DNA of 64,000 bases from Hybos culiciformis (taxonomy: Eukaryota; Arthropoda; Insecta; Diptera; Hybotidae), in contig OZ023274.1 of assembly GCA_964007475.1 (NCBI GenBank), forward strand, positions 56,319,851-56,383,850. Reading direction: 5' to 3'. The first letter of the stretch is position 1. Each line of letters starts with the position of its first letter. Shown here piece by piece: positions 32,885-42,479 of this stretch. The notes beneath the pieces are model-generated. The model worked only from the letters and a program-made list of their open reading frames with translations, did no database searches and had not been told where the DNA came from. The translations under genes were made by a program, and so were the position numbers.

Positions 32885-34935
32885 TAATTATCCCTCGGGG
32901 GTGATGCTTCCTAAACGTCGCCCCAGGTGGGGGATTGAGGAACGCTCTGTAGATATGCAGAGTAGATGTGAAACCACCCGCGGACCAAACATCATAAATC
33001 CAGGAGCGTCTGTCCTATATGGGGCGGCTCCCTGGTCAGAGTCTTTCCCTTAACATACTCTTCTGGAGAGGGGTTAAATTACTCCAGGGCATCTCCCAGC
33101 CTGCCTTCGTGACTAAACGGGATATGGAAAGGTCGACCAGAAAATAAACCTATCACGGAGCACACCATTAAAAAAAACAACGTTACGGTGCAGGGAGGCG
33201 GATCCCTAGTACAGGCGGCCATCAGGAGTGAGCAAGCGGGCTCCGGGTCGTCGGTATGATACGACCGCAATTCATCACTGGTGGGTAACTTGATTAGTGG
33301 TGTTGATAATGCCACAAGAACACCAACAAGAACATCAGCCGATTTCTTCCACACAGCTCCAACAACGTCTAGAGCTGGGCCATCGGGCGTTATTAAAGGG
33401 ATTGAAGCGTTTATCGTAGAAGAAAACTTTTTTAGAAGAGGAGGGATAATAACGAGGTCTCCGCCTTCAAAGCCGTCCAAGAAGAGCCAGTGGTAACCGA
33501 CGACCATACCATCGAGGATAGTTATAAATCGACGGAGATGAGAAGCAAGGAAGAGAACCAAATGCTGAAGATTAAATCTGTCGTAGAAAGAATGCGGACA
33601 GCCATGGAAAGACAGAAAAATATCATCATGGATGTCAAGGACGGCGTAGGAGAACTCGAAGAAGCGTTGGACCAGTTGGTGAGCGCCAGAACCTGCTGGA
33701 TACAAGCCGAAGGTGATGAGCTAGCGAACCCAATACTCCGGGATGCGGCGGTTCAAACCGAAACGAAGCTAGCGGACAACCCAACAGCAACTCCAAGCCG
33801 CAAAAAACCCGCCTTTAGTCCAGCCCAAAAAGCCGTGGACAAAAAAGCAAAGCCGGTCCAAAGATCGATTGCTCCTGATGAAAATGGAAAAGGAACAAAG
33901 GCACTACCTAAATGTGTCCTCTGTGAAGAAATGAAACCCAAGTCCGATCACATCCTTGGATCGGGCACTTGAACGGCGTTTAGGCAGGCCCTAGAAAAGG
34001 AGAAAAGGTTGAAAAATGATTAATATTCTCCAAGGGAATATGCACCGAAGCCGAACTACGGACGATTTCCTATCCCAGCTTTGCTGGATTTGAAGATCGA
34101 CCTGATCCTCACAAGTGAGCAGTATCGGAACAGGGAGCACAAAGGTTGGTACTCCGACACCCTTTGTAATGCTGCTATTTGGATCCCAAATTCAAGCAGA
34201 GCTATGGTTGAAAGTCATGGCCCGGGTAGAGCCCATGTATGGATATGGTGCCCGGAGGTTGTGTATGTAAGCTGCTACCTCACACCAAGTGACACCATCT
34301 CGGAATTCCAAAACAAGCTGGTTGTAATGGACGATGCCCTGCGAGAATTTGGAAGTCCTTGTGTAGTTTCGGGTGACTTTAATTCTCATGCCATGGAGTG
34401 GGGCATGCCGACAACGAATTACAGGGCACGCCAACGAATTCCAGTCTTCGAAATTGGCTTCGAGGCTTAGTCTGGAGGTGATGAACACTGGGAACACCTT
34501 AACATCACACTTGCGTTGAAAAGGTTGGCTGGTGCTTCAATGCCCCGCAAAAGATCTACCCGCGAGGATCGGCGGCCGGTCTACTGGTGGACAGGCGAGA
34601 TTGCAGCCTTACCGAAAGAGTGTATCAGACGGAAACGTCCAGCCACAAGAGCGAGAAGAGAAGCACGTGGAGAGGTGGCATTTCAGGAGTACAGGCAAGC
34701 CCGCAAAGATCTCAAAAGTGAGATATAAGCTAGCAAGCGCATGTAATGGGAAGAGCTCAGACTCGACCCCAGGGGTCAATGTGGACCCGTGGGGCCTTGG
34801 CTATCAGCTAGTACTGCGTAAGCTAGGCGCGCAAACCTCAACTCCTGCAATGGAACCTGAAAAAATGGCGAAGATTGTCGATGCACTCTTCCCGTCGCAC
34901 CAGAAGAGGCCTGAAGAGAGCCCACGTTCGGCCCA
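32885..34935 (+). pseudogene. R1-clade-like LINE, second copy: 5' UTR, ORF1, ORF2 endonuclease and linker
   Basis: It follows the A-rich tail of the first copy directly, head to tail. The 5' region runs to about 33270. ORF1 (33281-33972, one frameshift near 33490) has a coiled-coil-like basic/acidic stretch and ends in a zinc-knuckle start CVLCEEMKPKSDH; the final Cys position is a stop. ORF2 begins MINILQGNMHRS near 34018. It shows IWIPNSSRAMVES and the endonuclease block VVSGDFNSHAMEWG, then the linker RRPVYWWTGEIAAL and DPWGLGYQLVLRKLGA. The RT does not follow in this direction. Confidence 0.82.
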
Positions 34936-35160
34936 GGTCAGGGCCAAGGAGCTGTACCTGAGGTCACTCTTTTACTGCGGCGGATATCTGTGGTTACGAA
35001 CAGCAGCGTCGGATCACTCAGATAGCTCTTCATCATCCTCAGAAGATACTCTGGGACCCGAAACTGTCTCTCAAGGGCTTCCAGCATGTCCCTCCATCTT
35101 GCTGAGTTAAACGCGTTCCTTACGTCCAGCGTAACCAGCAAGACTGTCTTAACGACCTTG
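34936..35160 (-). pseudogene. Inverted RT fragment of the R1-like LINE
   Basis: On the minus strand: VTLDVRNAFNSARWRDMLE, ALERQFRVPEYLLRMMKSYL and RVTSGTAP. This is the RT palm region of the same family as 31650, but inverted relative to the endonuclease and linker at its left. The junction lies near 34935. Twin priming or a later inversion could produce this. Confidence 0.82.
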
Positions 35161-35167
35161 TAGTTTT

Positions 35168-35228
35168 GAGTATGACACTCTTCACTCATATAATATTAAT
35201 CATGTATGATATGAGTGAAGAGTGACAT
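35168..35228. repeat. Short perfect hairpin
   Basis: ACTCTTCACTCATA and its reverse complement TATGAGTGAAGAGT face each other around a spacer of about 20 bp. It lies at the outer edge of the inverted R1 fragment. Confidence 0.75.
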
Positions 35229-36727
35229 CGTGAATAGGCTTTGGGGTATTCTCTCTCTCTCTCCTCATTATTATAAAATATACCCTTTCTGGACTGGCAA
35301 TATGAAGACGTCTTAAAGCAGTCTTATGAAAAAGTTGTACACACTGCCAAAGGGACTCTCTTTCTACTCACTTTTGACAGAAAAAAACAAATTTTCATTG
35401 TTTATGAATTTAATGTTCTGTTTGTTATTATTTTTTTGACGGAAATAAGTGTTACGACTACGAAATAATTAATTTAAGGCAGAAAAACAACAAAAAATAA
35501 CAACCTACAAGCTGCAAAGCGACAAAGTATGTACTGTGATGAGTCTTTCTTTCGGCTCTTGAGATATTTTTGTATATGGTAAAAGACGAAAAAGAACTGA
35601 AAGAAAGACGTCTTTCGCAAGAACCGATATTAAGACTGCAAGAACCGATATTAATTTCCAAAATAAAAGATAAGAAAAATGTAATTATAAAATTTAAAGA
35701 AAGAAAAATAAAATAAAAAATTATTTTTCCTTAAAATTTTATCAAAAAAAAAATTTTAATTTTTTTTAATTGATTAAATTAATTAGAAAATTATTTAAAT
35801 TTTAATGAAAAAAAAAAAAAGTTTAAACATTAAAATTAGAAAGTTAGAACTTAAGAAAAATTGAAAAAAAATTTAAAAAAAAAATTCTTTGAACTTACCT
35901 ATACATACTTACCTTAAAACTACGTGAAAAAAAATTTTTTAATTTTAAAATTTAAAATAACCATTAAAATATTATTTTGGGAAAATACATAAAATTAATT
36001 AACTTTCAAATAACTTTCAAATAACTTTGAATTTCTTCAAAGTCACGAAATGAAAATCATTCCAATGATAAGTAAAAACAAAAAAAACGCCAATGGCAAA
36101 GTGTATAACAGCAAACTTTCTTGAATGCAAAAAGAAGAAATATCTCAGTCAACCAGAGAAGTCTTGGAGCAACGTTTCAGCCCAGAAATTTAAACATTAA
36201 AAAATAATTAGTTTTAGAACTTTGTATTTACAAATATGTATTGTAATAATTTGAAAATCTTATTTGGTATTATATTCAAAAACTTAAATTAAGTAAAGAG
36301 TAATGTTATAACACTGTGTAACGCTCAAATGAATGAAAAAACCATGTAGAATTCTAGTAAAATATATGAAAATTTAACCGCCAAGCGGGTCGTTTTAATG
36401 GTATCCAATTGAGGTAAATTTTTGTGGGGATGGTTATTTTTTTAATATCTCGTCTCGTCGAGAAATGATGCTCCTTCTCGCTGAGACTACCATACAAAAA
36501 AAAAATTGGTTTTAACGAATTTTTCTAAAATTATTTATAAAAATATCTTAAATCTAGTACGTAGTACGGTTTGCTGGTGATAAAGAATAAAATCATTATT
36601 TAAATGGTTCTAATTCGGAGGATATTTTGATTTAATTTTGACAACGGTTAAAGAAATTAGGTTCACTATATATTTTTATAGTTAAAATATATTTCTCGAG
36701 ATCTAGAAGAAATTTGGTCGAGAAGTC
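35229..36727. other. AT-rich non-coding stretch
   Basis: Includes a short (TC)n run near 35252, long A/T homopolymers at 35660-35980, and TCTCGTCTCGTCGAGA-type motifs near 36450 with related CGAGAAGTCTTGTCTCG near 36718. The latter may be ends of an unidentified element. No gene. Confidence 0.4.
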
Positions 36728-37048
36728 TTGTCTCGAAGAGAAATAGCACAGGCGAGAAACAGAGGCTCTATTTGTGAGGCTTTCTCTCAATATTTTCAAT
36801 CAAATTTTTCTAGTTCAGACAATTATAATATTCAAACTAGTGACCCCTCTAATCACAATATAGACTCTAACTTTGTCAAATCCGAGCTTCTTGAAAAAAA
36901 TTTGAATAATTTAGATATAGAAAAAAATGCAGGGCCGAATGGCATATCAAACTTTTTCTACAAGAGCTGTGCAGGTTCAATTTCTGATATTAGTTCAGTT
37001 GGGGGTGATCTTAACACAATTGCACTTCAAGGCAATAAATTACCATGA
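36728..37048 (+). pseudogene. LINE fragment at the start of the RT domain
   Basis: The reading FSQYFQSNFSSSDN, then NNLDIEKNAGPNGISNFFYK, is the segment between linker and RT fingers found in CR1/Jockey-type ORF2 (K.AGP.GI). It loses similarity after about 36990. No catalytic part is present. Confidence 0.6.
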
Positions 37049-37419
37049 AAACTTTACCATACTCTCACATACATGCTAACATGAGAGGAGAGGGCTCAGT
37101 AAGAAGCATGCAATGGATTAGTATAACCACCAAACGATACTTAAATCAAGCATCAGAAAAAAAAGACTTATAGAAAAAAAACATTAAACACTAAGAACAA
37201 TTTCTGACAAATAACGAAATCACTAGTGACATAACACACAGAATAGTTTTCCTAGTAAAAAATTTTAAAGGAAGAGAGTTCGTCAGGGTCGGTTTGTATG
37301 TTGAAACAATAATGTAAATTTAAAAAAATTTAATAAAAGTAAGATAGAAAATAATTAGAATTATCTTAAGTCTACCACTTCCCTTGGCTTCAAATATATA
37401 AAAAATTTAAATATTAATT
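37049..37419. other. AT-rich spacer, nothing recognised
   Basis: Between the two LINE scraps. It may hold the 3' end of the minus-strand LINE derivative to its right, but no tail or TSD could be defined. Confidence 0.35.
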
Positions 37420-38051
37420 AAAGTCTTCCAATGTTATTAGAGAAAAAAGAATTAGTCTTTAAACCAGCTTTAAGGGATGCCTTGCAGAAATTGAGATCAA
37501 AAACATGATGATTTTTATTAGCAATAACAAGCATTCGAGAAATGGGATCATTGCATCCATATTCGGTTCTATGGTAAGCAACTTCAAATAAGTTAGTAGT
37601 ACGGAGGCTTCTGGTATTAATTCGAAAGTTGATCTTCTCAGAATAAAAGGAGAAATAATTTCACCAATAAGTTCGGAATTAAAGTAGAATTTATTTGAGA
37701 AATATGTTGAGGCTCTTCGTTAACAATAAAAGAGTTCGAAGAATCTTGAGAGTCATCCTGAGGAATTTCGGAAAAGTTATTAAGTTTCATCACATCCGTT
37801 GAAACTAGTTCCAACGAAGTGGATAAAGAGGCAAAGCACTTTTGAAATTTTTGGAAATCGAGATGAAGCCTTCTCAACTGAGCACAGACGGAAGATACGG
37901 AAAGTTTTTTACAATCATCACAAAACCATTGTAATGATCCGTGATCAGACCGCTTCAACTTATCCAAAATACGACCGTTTAGGCCAATACAAGTCATGTG
38001 AAATGAACGTTTACATATGGCTCCGCAAACCCACATAGGTTGCTGATGCAA
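37420..38051 (-). pseudogene. LINE deletion derivative: PHD-like ORF1 start joined to ORF2 tail
   Basis: The first part (38051-37690) is a PHD-like zinc finger: CGAICKRSFHMTCIGLNGRI and WFCDDCKKL. Such fingers occur at ORF1 N-termini of several insect LINEs. The second part (about 37680-37430, other frame) reads NLFEVAYHRTEYGCNDPISR and ends FCKASLKAGL, a block I associate with the end of ORF2 in the same group. Nothing of the middle is present, so it looks like an internally deleted element. Host PHD genes are a less likely alternative, as the finger is short and followed by decayed sequence. Confidence 0.5.
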
Positions 38052-38584
38052 TTTCCAAAATCACGTTTGAAATTCATCACTAACAACAGCAACTGTTTAA
38101 AAAAATAAAAATAAAATATTATCCAAAGTAAAAGTTTACTACTATAAACAGAAAAAAATTTGGCATAAACCAAAACGGCACAGAGAATATAAACAAATTT
38201 ACAAACAATGCACTTAAAAAATTGAACAATAATTTTTGTCCCTTTTTTTTTTTTTTTTTGACAAAAAAAATTGAAAAAGAATTTATATTACTATTATTAT
38301 TATTATTTATTTTTATACACAAAACAAAGACTATATAAAATTAATTAAATTTTTTTTTTTTTAAACACAACCGACAGACATCCGGTACAAATAAAATCAG
38401 AAACGGAACTGACGATTGTTTATTATGTTTACCTACAGAAAAAGTTCAATCCGTTCTAGATTGTTTTAACAAACTAAAAAATTGAATCAAGTTCACAGTA
38501 GAAACAGAAGCTAATAAAAAAAAAACGAAGCAGTCATAGGAACTGCCGAAAGAAATTTATACTTCAAAGCTTTAAACTATGAAG
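38052..38584. other. Low-complexity AT-rich DNA
   Basis: Long T and A runs near 38245 and 38350 and a (TTA)n stretch near 38290. No gene seen. Confidence 0.4.
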
Positions 38585-39185
38585 GGAGCTATAGCTCCCT
38601 ATCCAAAATTTTTGGTCAGGTAATTCCACCCTCACTTCCACCCTCACTTCCACCCTCACTTCCGCCCTAACTCACACTCTCACTTCCACCCTCACTTCCG
38701 CCCTGACTTCCGCTCTCACTTCCGCTCTCACTTCCGCTCTCACTTCCGCCCTCACTTCCGCCCTCACTTCCGCCCTCACTTCCGCCCTCAATTCCGCCTT
38801 CAATTCCGCCCTCAATTCCGCCCTCATTTCCGCCCTCAATTCCGCCCCCACGAAAACATTTTTTTTTGGTATATTTAGAGCCGGGAAGACCCTAACTGTG
38901 GCTCCCTACCCAAAATTTTTGGTCAGGTAATCCAATTATTTCACCGGAACCTATTTTGAAAAAAAATGTTAACATATTTTGAGCCGGCACGACCTGCCCA
39001 AACCGTAGCTCCCTGCCCAAAAATTGTTCGGCAGGTAATCTTTATTTCACCGGAGCCACCTATTTTGAAAAAAAAATTTTTTTTTGTATATTTTGAGCCG
39101 GCACGACCTAACCGTAGCTCCCTACCCCAAAATTTTTCGGCAGGTAATCTTTATTTCACCGGACCTAACTATTTTGAAAAATAAA
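38585..39185. repeat. Satellite-like tandem repeat, unit about 110 bp
   Basis: Units share GAGCCGGCACGACC, GTAGCTCCCTACCCAAAATT, TTCGGCAGGTAATC and TTTCACCGGA. Copies start near 38870, 38977 and 39091, with a partial one at 38585-38623 that is interrupted by a 12-bp minisatellite. Units differ by substitutions and small indels. Confidence 0.8.
38624..38851. repeat. 12-bp minisatellite (TTCCGCCCTCAC)n
   Basis: About 19 tandem units with variants TTCCACCCTCAC, TTCCGCTCTCAC and TTCCGCCCTCAA. It lies inside the first unit of the 110-bp array and is much richer in C than its surroundings. Confidence 0.92.
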
Positions 39186-39774
39186 TTTTAGTTTTTAAAT
39201 AATTTGTAAACGAAAGATTTTTAAAAAATAATTTGAATTTAAATTTGTCGCGCCAAATTATTTTGTTTTTATAAATAACAAATGATTATTGAGTGGACCA
39301 CTCATTTTTTTGAGTATTCAAACGGTACAGCATGTCGCTTTTTTTTCAAACTACAGAATTACTCAATTATATCATACAACGCGCCTAAAGAAGTATAAAC
39401 TTCAAAAAATATCATTTTTAGATCTCGAATAATTATTCGAGAACCTTCTGGTGATCACAGATATATACCACAAATCTACTTGGTCAGGTAGATATTTAAA
39501 TTTTAATTCCAACCTTCCTATTAATTATAAAAATAACACGGTATTTATCTAAAAGAATTTTAAAGTAATCACATTCTTCATTTCACGAAAAAAATTTTCC
39601 GATCTTAAAACAATTTTAAAACTTAATAATTAGCCACACAATTTTATAATTAATATAATCGAAAATTAAAGCTTTCACATAAACTCTATATCGGTAAATA
39701 ACACTAACATAAGCCCTCCACCAAAAATAAAATTTATAGGTCCTATGATTTATAGGCCCTATGAGAAATGTTTG
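39186..39774. other. AT-rich non-coding stretch
   Basis: Contains the palindrome GAGTGGACCACTC at about 39291. No open frame. Near 39740 a short direct repeat (TATAGGTCCTATGA / TATAGGCCCTATGA) precedes the Penelope fragment. Confidence 0.4.
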
Positions 39775-39823
39775 TTTATGCGTCTTAATAAAATTGTAGA
39801 TCCATTAAACATTAGATACGTAG
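39775..39823 (+). pseudogene. Penelope-like element, part left of the Gypsy insertion
   Basis: The reading IKIVDPLNIRY stays in frame with the Penelope endonuclease at 45637 when the Gypsy element and one 4-bp TSD are disregarded. Only this short stretch precedes the insertion; the reverse transcriptase is missing. Confidence 0.6.
39820..39823. repeat. Gypsy target-site duplication, left
   Basis: GTAG, repeated at 45637-45640. Four-base duplications are normal for Ty3/Gypsy. Confidence 0.75.
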
Positions 39824-40132
39824 TGTAGTGGTTCATTTCATTTTCATAAAAAATCAATACATCAAGTTTTCATTATTAAAAATTTAAATTGTAAATTTAG
39901 ATTTTCAATCAGTTATAATTTTAATTCTCATAGAGAAAATTGAATTTTAAAAAATAAAAAAAAATAAAATAATTTATATTACTTTTTCAATTTCTTATTA
40001 TAAATATTATAAATAATTTATATTACTTTTCAATTTCTTATTATAAATATTATAAATAAATATAAATAAATATTTAATTTTTCTTTATAAAATAATGGTT
40101 TATAATTTATAAAAAGAATATATACCGTTATA
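39824..40132 (+). repeat. 5' LTR of CsRn1-type copy 1
   Basis: Begins TGTAGTGGTTCATTTC and ends CCGTTATA. It is 309 bp, about 97 bp longer than the 3' LTR because of an internal repeat of a TTTATATTACTTTTCAAT-type block. Confidence 0.88.
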
Positions 40133-40134
40133 AT

Positions 40135-40146
40135 CGGTGACCCCGA
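40135..40146 (+). promoter_or_regulatory. Primer-binding site
   Basis: CGGTGACCCCGA, two bases after the LTR. The minus-strand copy at 58866-58877 reads TGGTGACCCCGA. This fits a tRNA-Trp primer as recalled for CsRn1-clade elements. Confidence 0.65.
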
Positions 40147-40939
40147 GATCAAACATGCAACCTGAATGCCATTGAGAGATGGAACATTCAACCTGAATCC
40201 CATTGAGAATTCAACCTGAAAAAAACTCAATCAGAATCAACATTATTTTTTTTGAATTATTTTTCAAACTCAATCAGAATCAACATTATTTTTCAATTCT
40301 TATCAAATTATTACCTACATAATCATTTTTCAAATATTATTCAACAATTTCATAGTTTTCATCAATTATTAATATTTTTCAACAATATTATTGAAGAATT
40401 ACTTAACAATTATCAAACAATTTCAATTCGAATTCAACTATTGTCAACAATTGAACAATTTCTTGACAATTATCAAATAATTGCAATTCGTATTCAACTA
40501 TTATCAACAATTGTTAACTATTATCAAATTTTCAACAAAACCAGATAAATTTTTAAATTAATATATTATTTTATATTTTAATTTTTATATATTATTATTA
40601 TATATTATTATTATACAATTTACAATTATTTTTACAATTATTTTATATGACATATAAATTAAATTTAACATGAATGAATCAAATTCTTCTTCCGATTCCA
40701 CATTTTCAAACACCCTTTCCAATACTTCTTCTGGCATTAACGCCGCTACAGTAAACTTCCACAATTTTGGACTTCTTGTCCAGAAGCATGGTTCCTTTTA
40801 ATTGAGGCTCAATTTCAATCTAAACACATTACAATTGACGATACAAAATATACTCACGTACTATCGGTTTTACCTCAATATAATTCATTAAAATAATCAT
40901 AAATATAATTCATTAAAAGAAATTCTTCTCAAACGTTAC

Positions 40940-40947
40940 ACTATAAG
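40940..40947. repeat. hAT MITE target-site duplication, left
   Basis: ACTATAAG, repeated at 41891-41898. It is single-copy in the paralogous gag at 58076-58083. Confidence 0.93.
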
Positions 40948-41890
40948 CAGGCCCGGTTCAAGCTGATTCGGCGCCCTGTGCTGATTTTGAAAATTGCGCC
41001 CATAAGCATAGTATAAGTCATTTTCACGTCGCCATTGAGGTAGAATATACTAACGCGCTTTTTCTAACGAGGTATCCCCAGTAGGTCTAGTGCTAGTCGT
41101 CAAATAAATATACATACACTAGGTAGAAAAAGTCTGCGGATCGCTTTCTTATTTTTTGTTCGACATGTTCCCAGTTTTTGATGTCATTTAAAAGGACTCT
41201 ATAAAAAAATTTTTTTTATCAAAATTTAAATTTTGAGAAATATCAATTTTTAGAAAAGTCTGCGTACAGCCGGTTTTAATACCGCGTCTCAGAAATTAAC
41301 AAGCGGTTCTAACCTAATTTCAGCGGTTCTAAAGTATTTATGACTTTCAAAGACAATTTATGACACTTTCCTTATCGTAGGGATAAAATTATATGGCGCA
41401 AAATTGTCTAAATTCAATTGCCTTCCAAATGACATTACTAGTTAATTTCTGAGACGCGGAATTAAACCCGGCTGTACGCAAACTTTTCCAAAAATTGATA
41501 TTTCCCAAAATTAAAATTTTCACAAAAAAACTTTTTTCATAGAGTGCTTTTAAATGACATCAAAAACTTGGAACATGTTGAACAAAAAATAAGAAACGAG
41601 CCCGTACGTAGACTTTTTCTACCTAGTGTATACCAAAAAAAATATTAACATAAATACTATGTTGATTTTATTCTATGCTGAATTTTTATTTGCACAATAG
41701 GCGCTCATGGTATGCAAAAAAAATTGTATACTGTGTTGATTTTTTTCTGGGTAGAGTTTTTTTGTGAACAGTAGCACAGTAGTCAACTTCGAATGCATTT
41801 GCATGTTCTTAGCTATAAATCGATTGGCGCCCTATTCGTTAGGCGCCCTGTGCAAGTGCACATCATGCACATATAGCTGGACCGGCCCTG
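40948..41890. mobile_element. Non-autonomous hAT element (MITE) in gag
   Basis: A 943-bp element. Left end CAGGCCCGGTTCA, inverted right end CAGGGCCGGTCCA, 8-bp TSD ACTATAAG. The paralogous Gypsy copy has an empty site, which proves the boundaries. GGCGCCCTGTGC occurs near both ends. It has no coding capacity and itself carries a palindromic MITE at 41117-41628. Confidence 0.95.
41117..41628. mobile_element. Palindromic mariner-like MITE nested in the hAT MITE
   Basis: About 512 bp. The left end CACTAGGTAGAAAAAGTCT is the reverse complement of the right end, flanked by TA on both sides (41115-41116, 41629-41630). The inverted arms extend roughly 190 bp, with shared blocks TTTTTGATGTCATTTAAAAG and CCGCGTCTCAGAAATTAAC. 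The centre is unique. TA duplication points to Tc1/mariner. Confidence 0.9.
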
Positions 41891-41898
41891 ACTATAAG
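41891..41898. repeat. hAT MITE target-site duplication, right
   Basis: ACTATAAG, the partner of 40940-40947. Confidence 0.93.
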
Positions 41899-42479
41899 TA
41901 AAGAAAAACGTTTAGAAGAATTACTTTCTACTTCAGAAATTGGGGATCGAAAGCCATCAGATTTTTATCGTTCTATGGAATGTTCAGTTGGAACTACTTC
42001 TACAGTAGGTACACAATTATTGAGATCTTTATGGATGAGAAAACTTCCCACAAATTTAAATATAGCTTTAGTTAGCTCCAATATTGACAACATAGATAAT
42101 CTTCTAAATTTAGCGGACAAAATTTGGGAAATTTCCCATTTTAATACAATTTCTTCATTAAATTCTTCAAATTCAAATACTTTACCACTTTCTCAAATTT
42201 CACCTATTCAAAATTTAAATTTTCAAACAAATTTACGTTTTACTAATTTAGAAAAACGATTGAATGATCTTACTAAAATGGTATCAGATTTAACATTTTC
42301 TAATCGTACTTCTCGATCACGATCTTCTAGTCGCGATTATCGTTCAAAATCTTCTTATCGTAATCATACTGACACAGATTTTTGTTGGTATCATTATAAT
42401 TTTGGTAATAATGCAACAAAATGTAAAACACCTTGCAAATTTAATAATTCTACAAATTGAGATAGCTCAAAAAACTAAA

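Larger units (their letters stand above)
40670..42460 (+). pseudogene. Gag of CsRn1-type copy 1, interrupted by a MITE
   Basis: Starts at the ATG at 40670 (MNESNSSSDSTF). A frameshift occurs near 40785. The reading breaks at 40947 where a hAT MITE is inserted and resumes at 41899. The C-terminal half (to 42460) has a serine/asparagine-rich stretch, NLEKRLNDLTKMVSDL, an Arg-Ser-rich basic segment and the unusual CHCC zinc box FCWYHYNFGNNATKC. Confidence 0.85.

Noticed and set aside
33079..33705. 208-residue minus-strand open frame
   Set aside because: Shadow of the R1-like ORF1 in GC-richer DNA; no recognisable motifs.
40252..40548. 98-residue Asn/Ile/Gln-rich frame after the Gypsy PBS
   Set aside because: Low-complexity repeats of TCAACAATT in the leader; no similarity to Gag, which starts at 40670.
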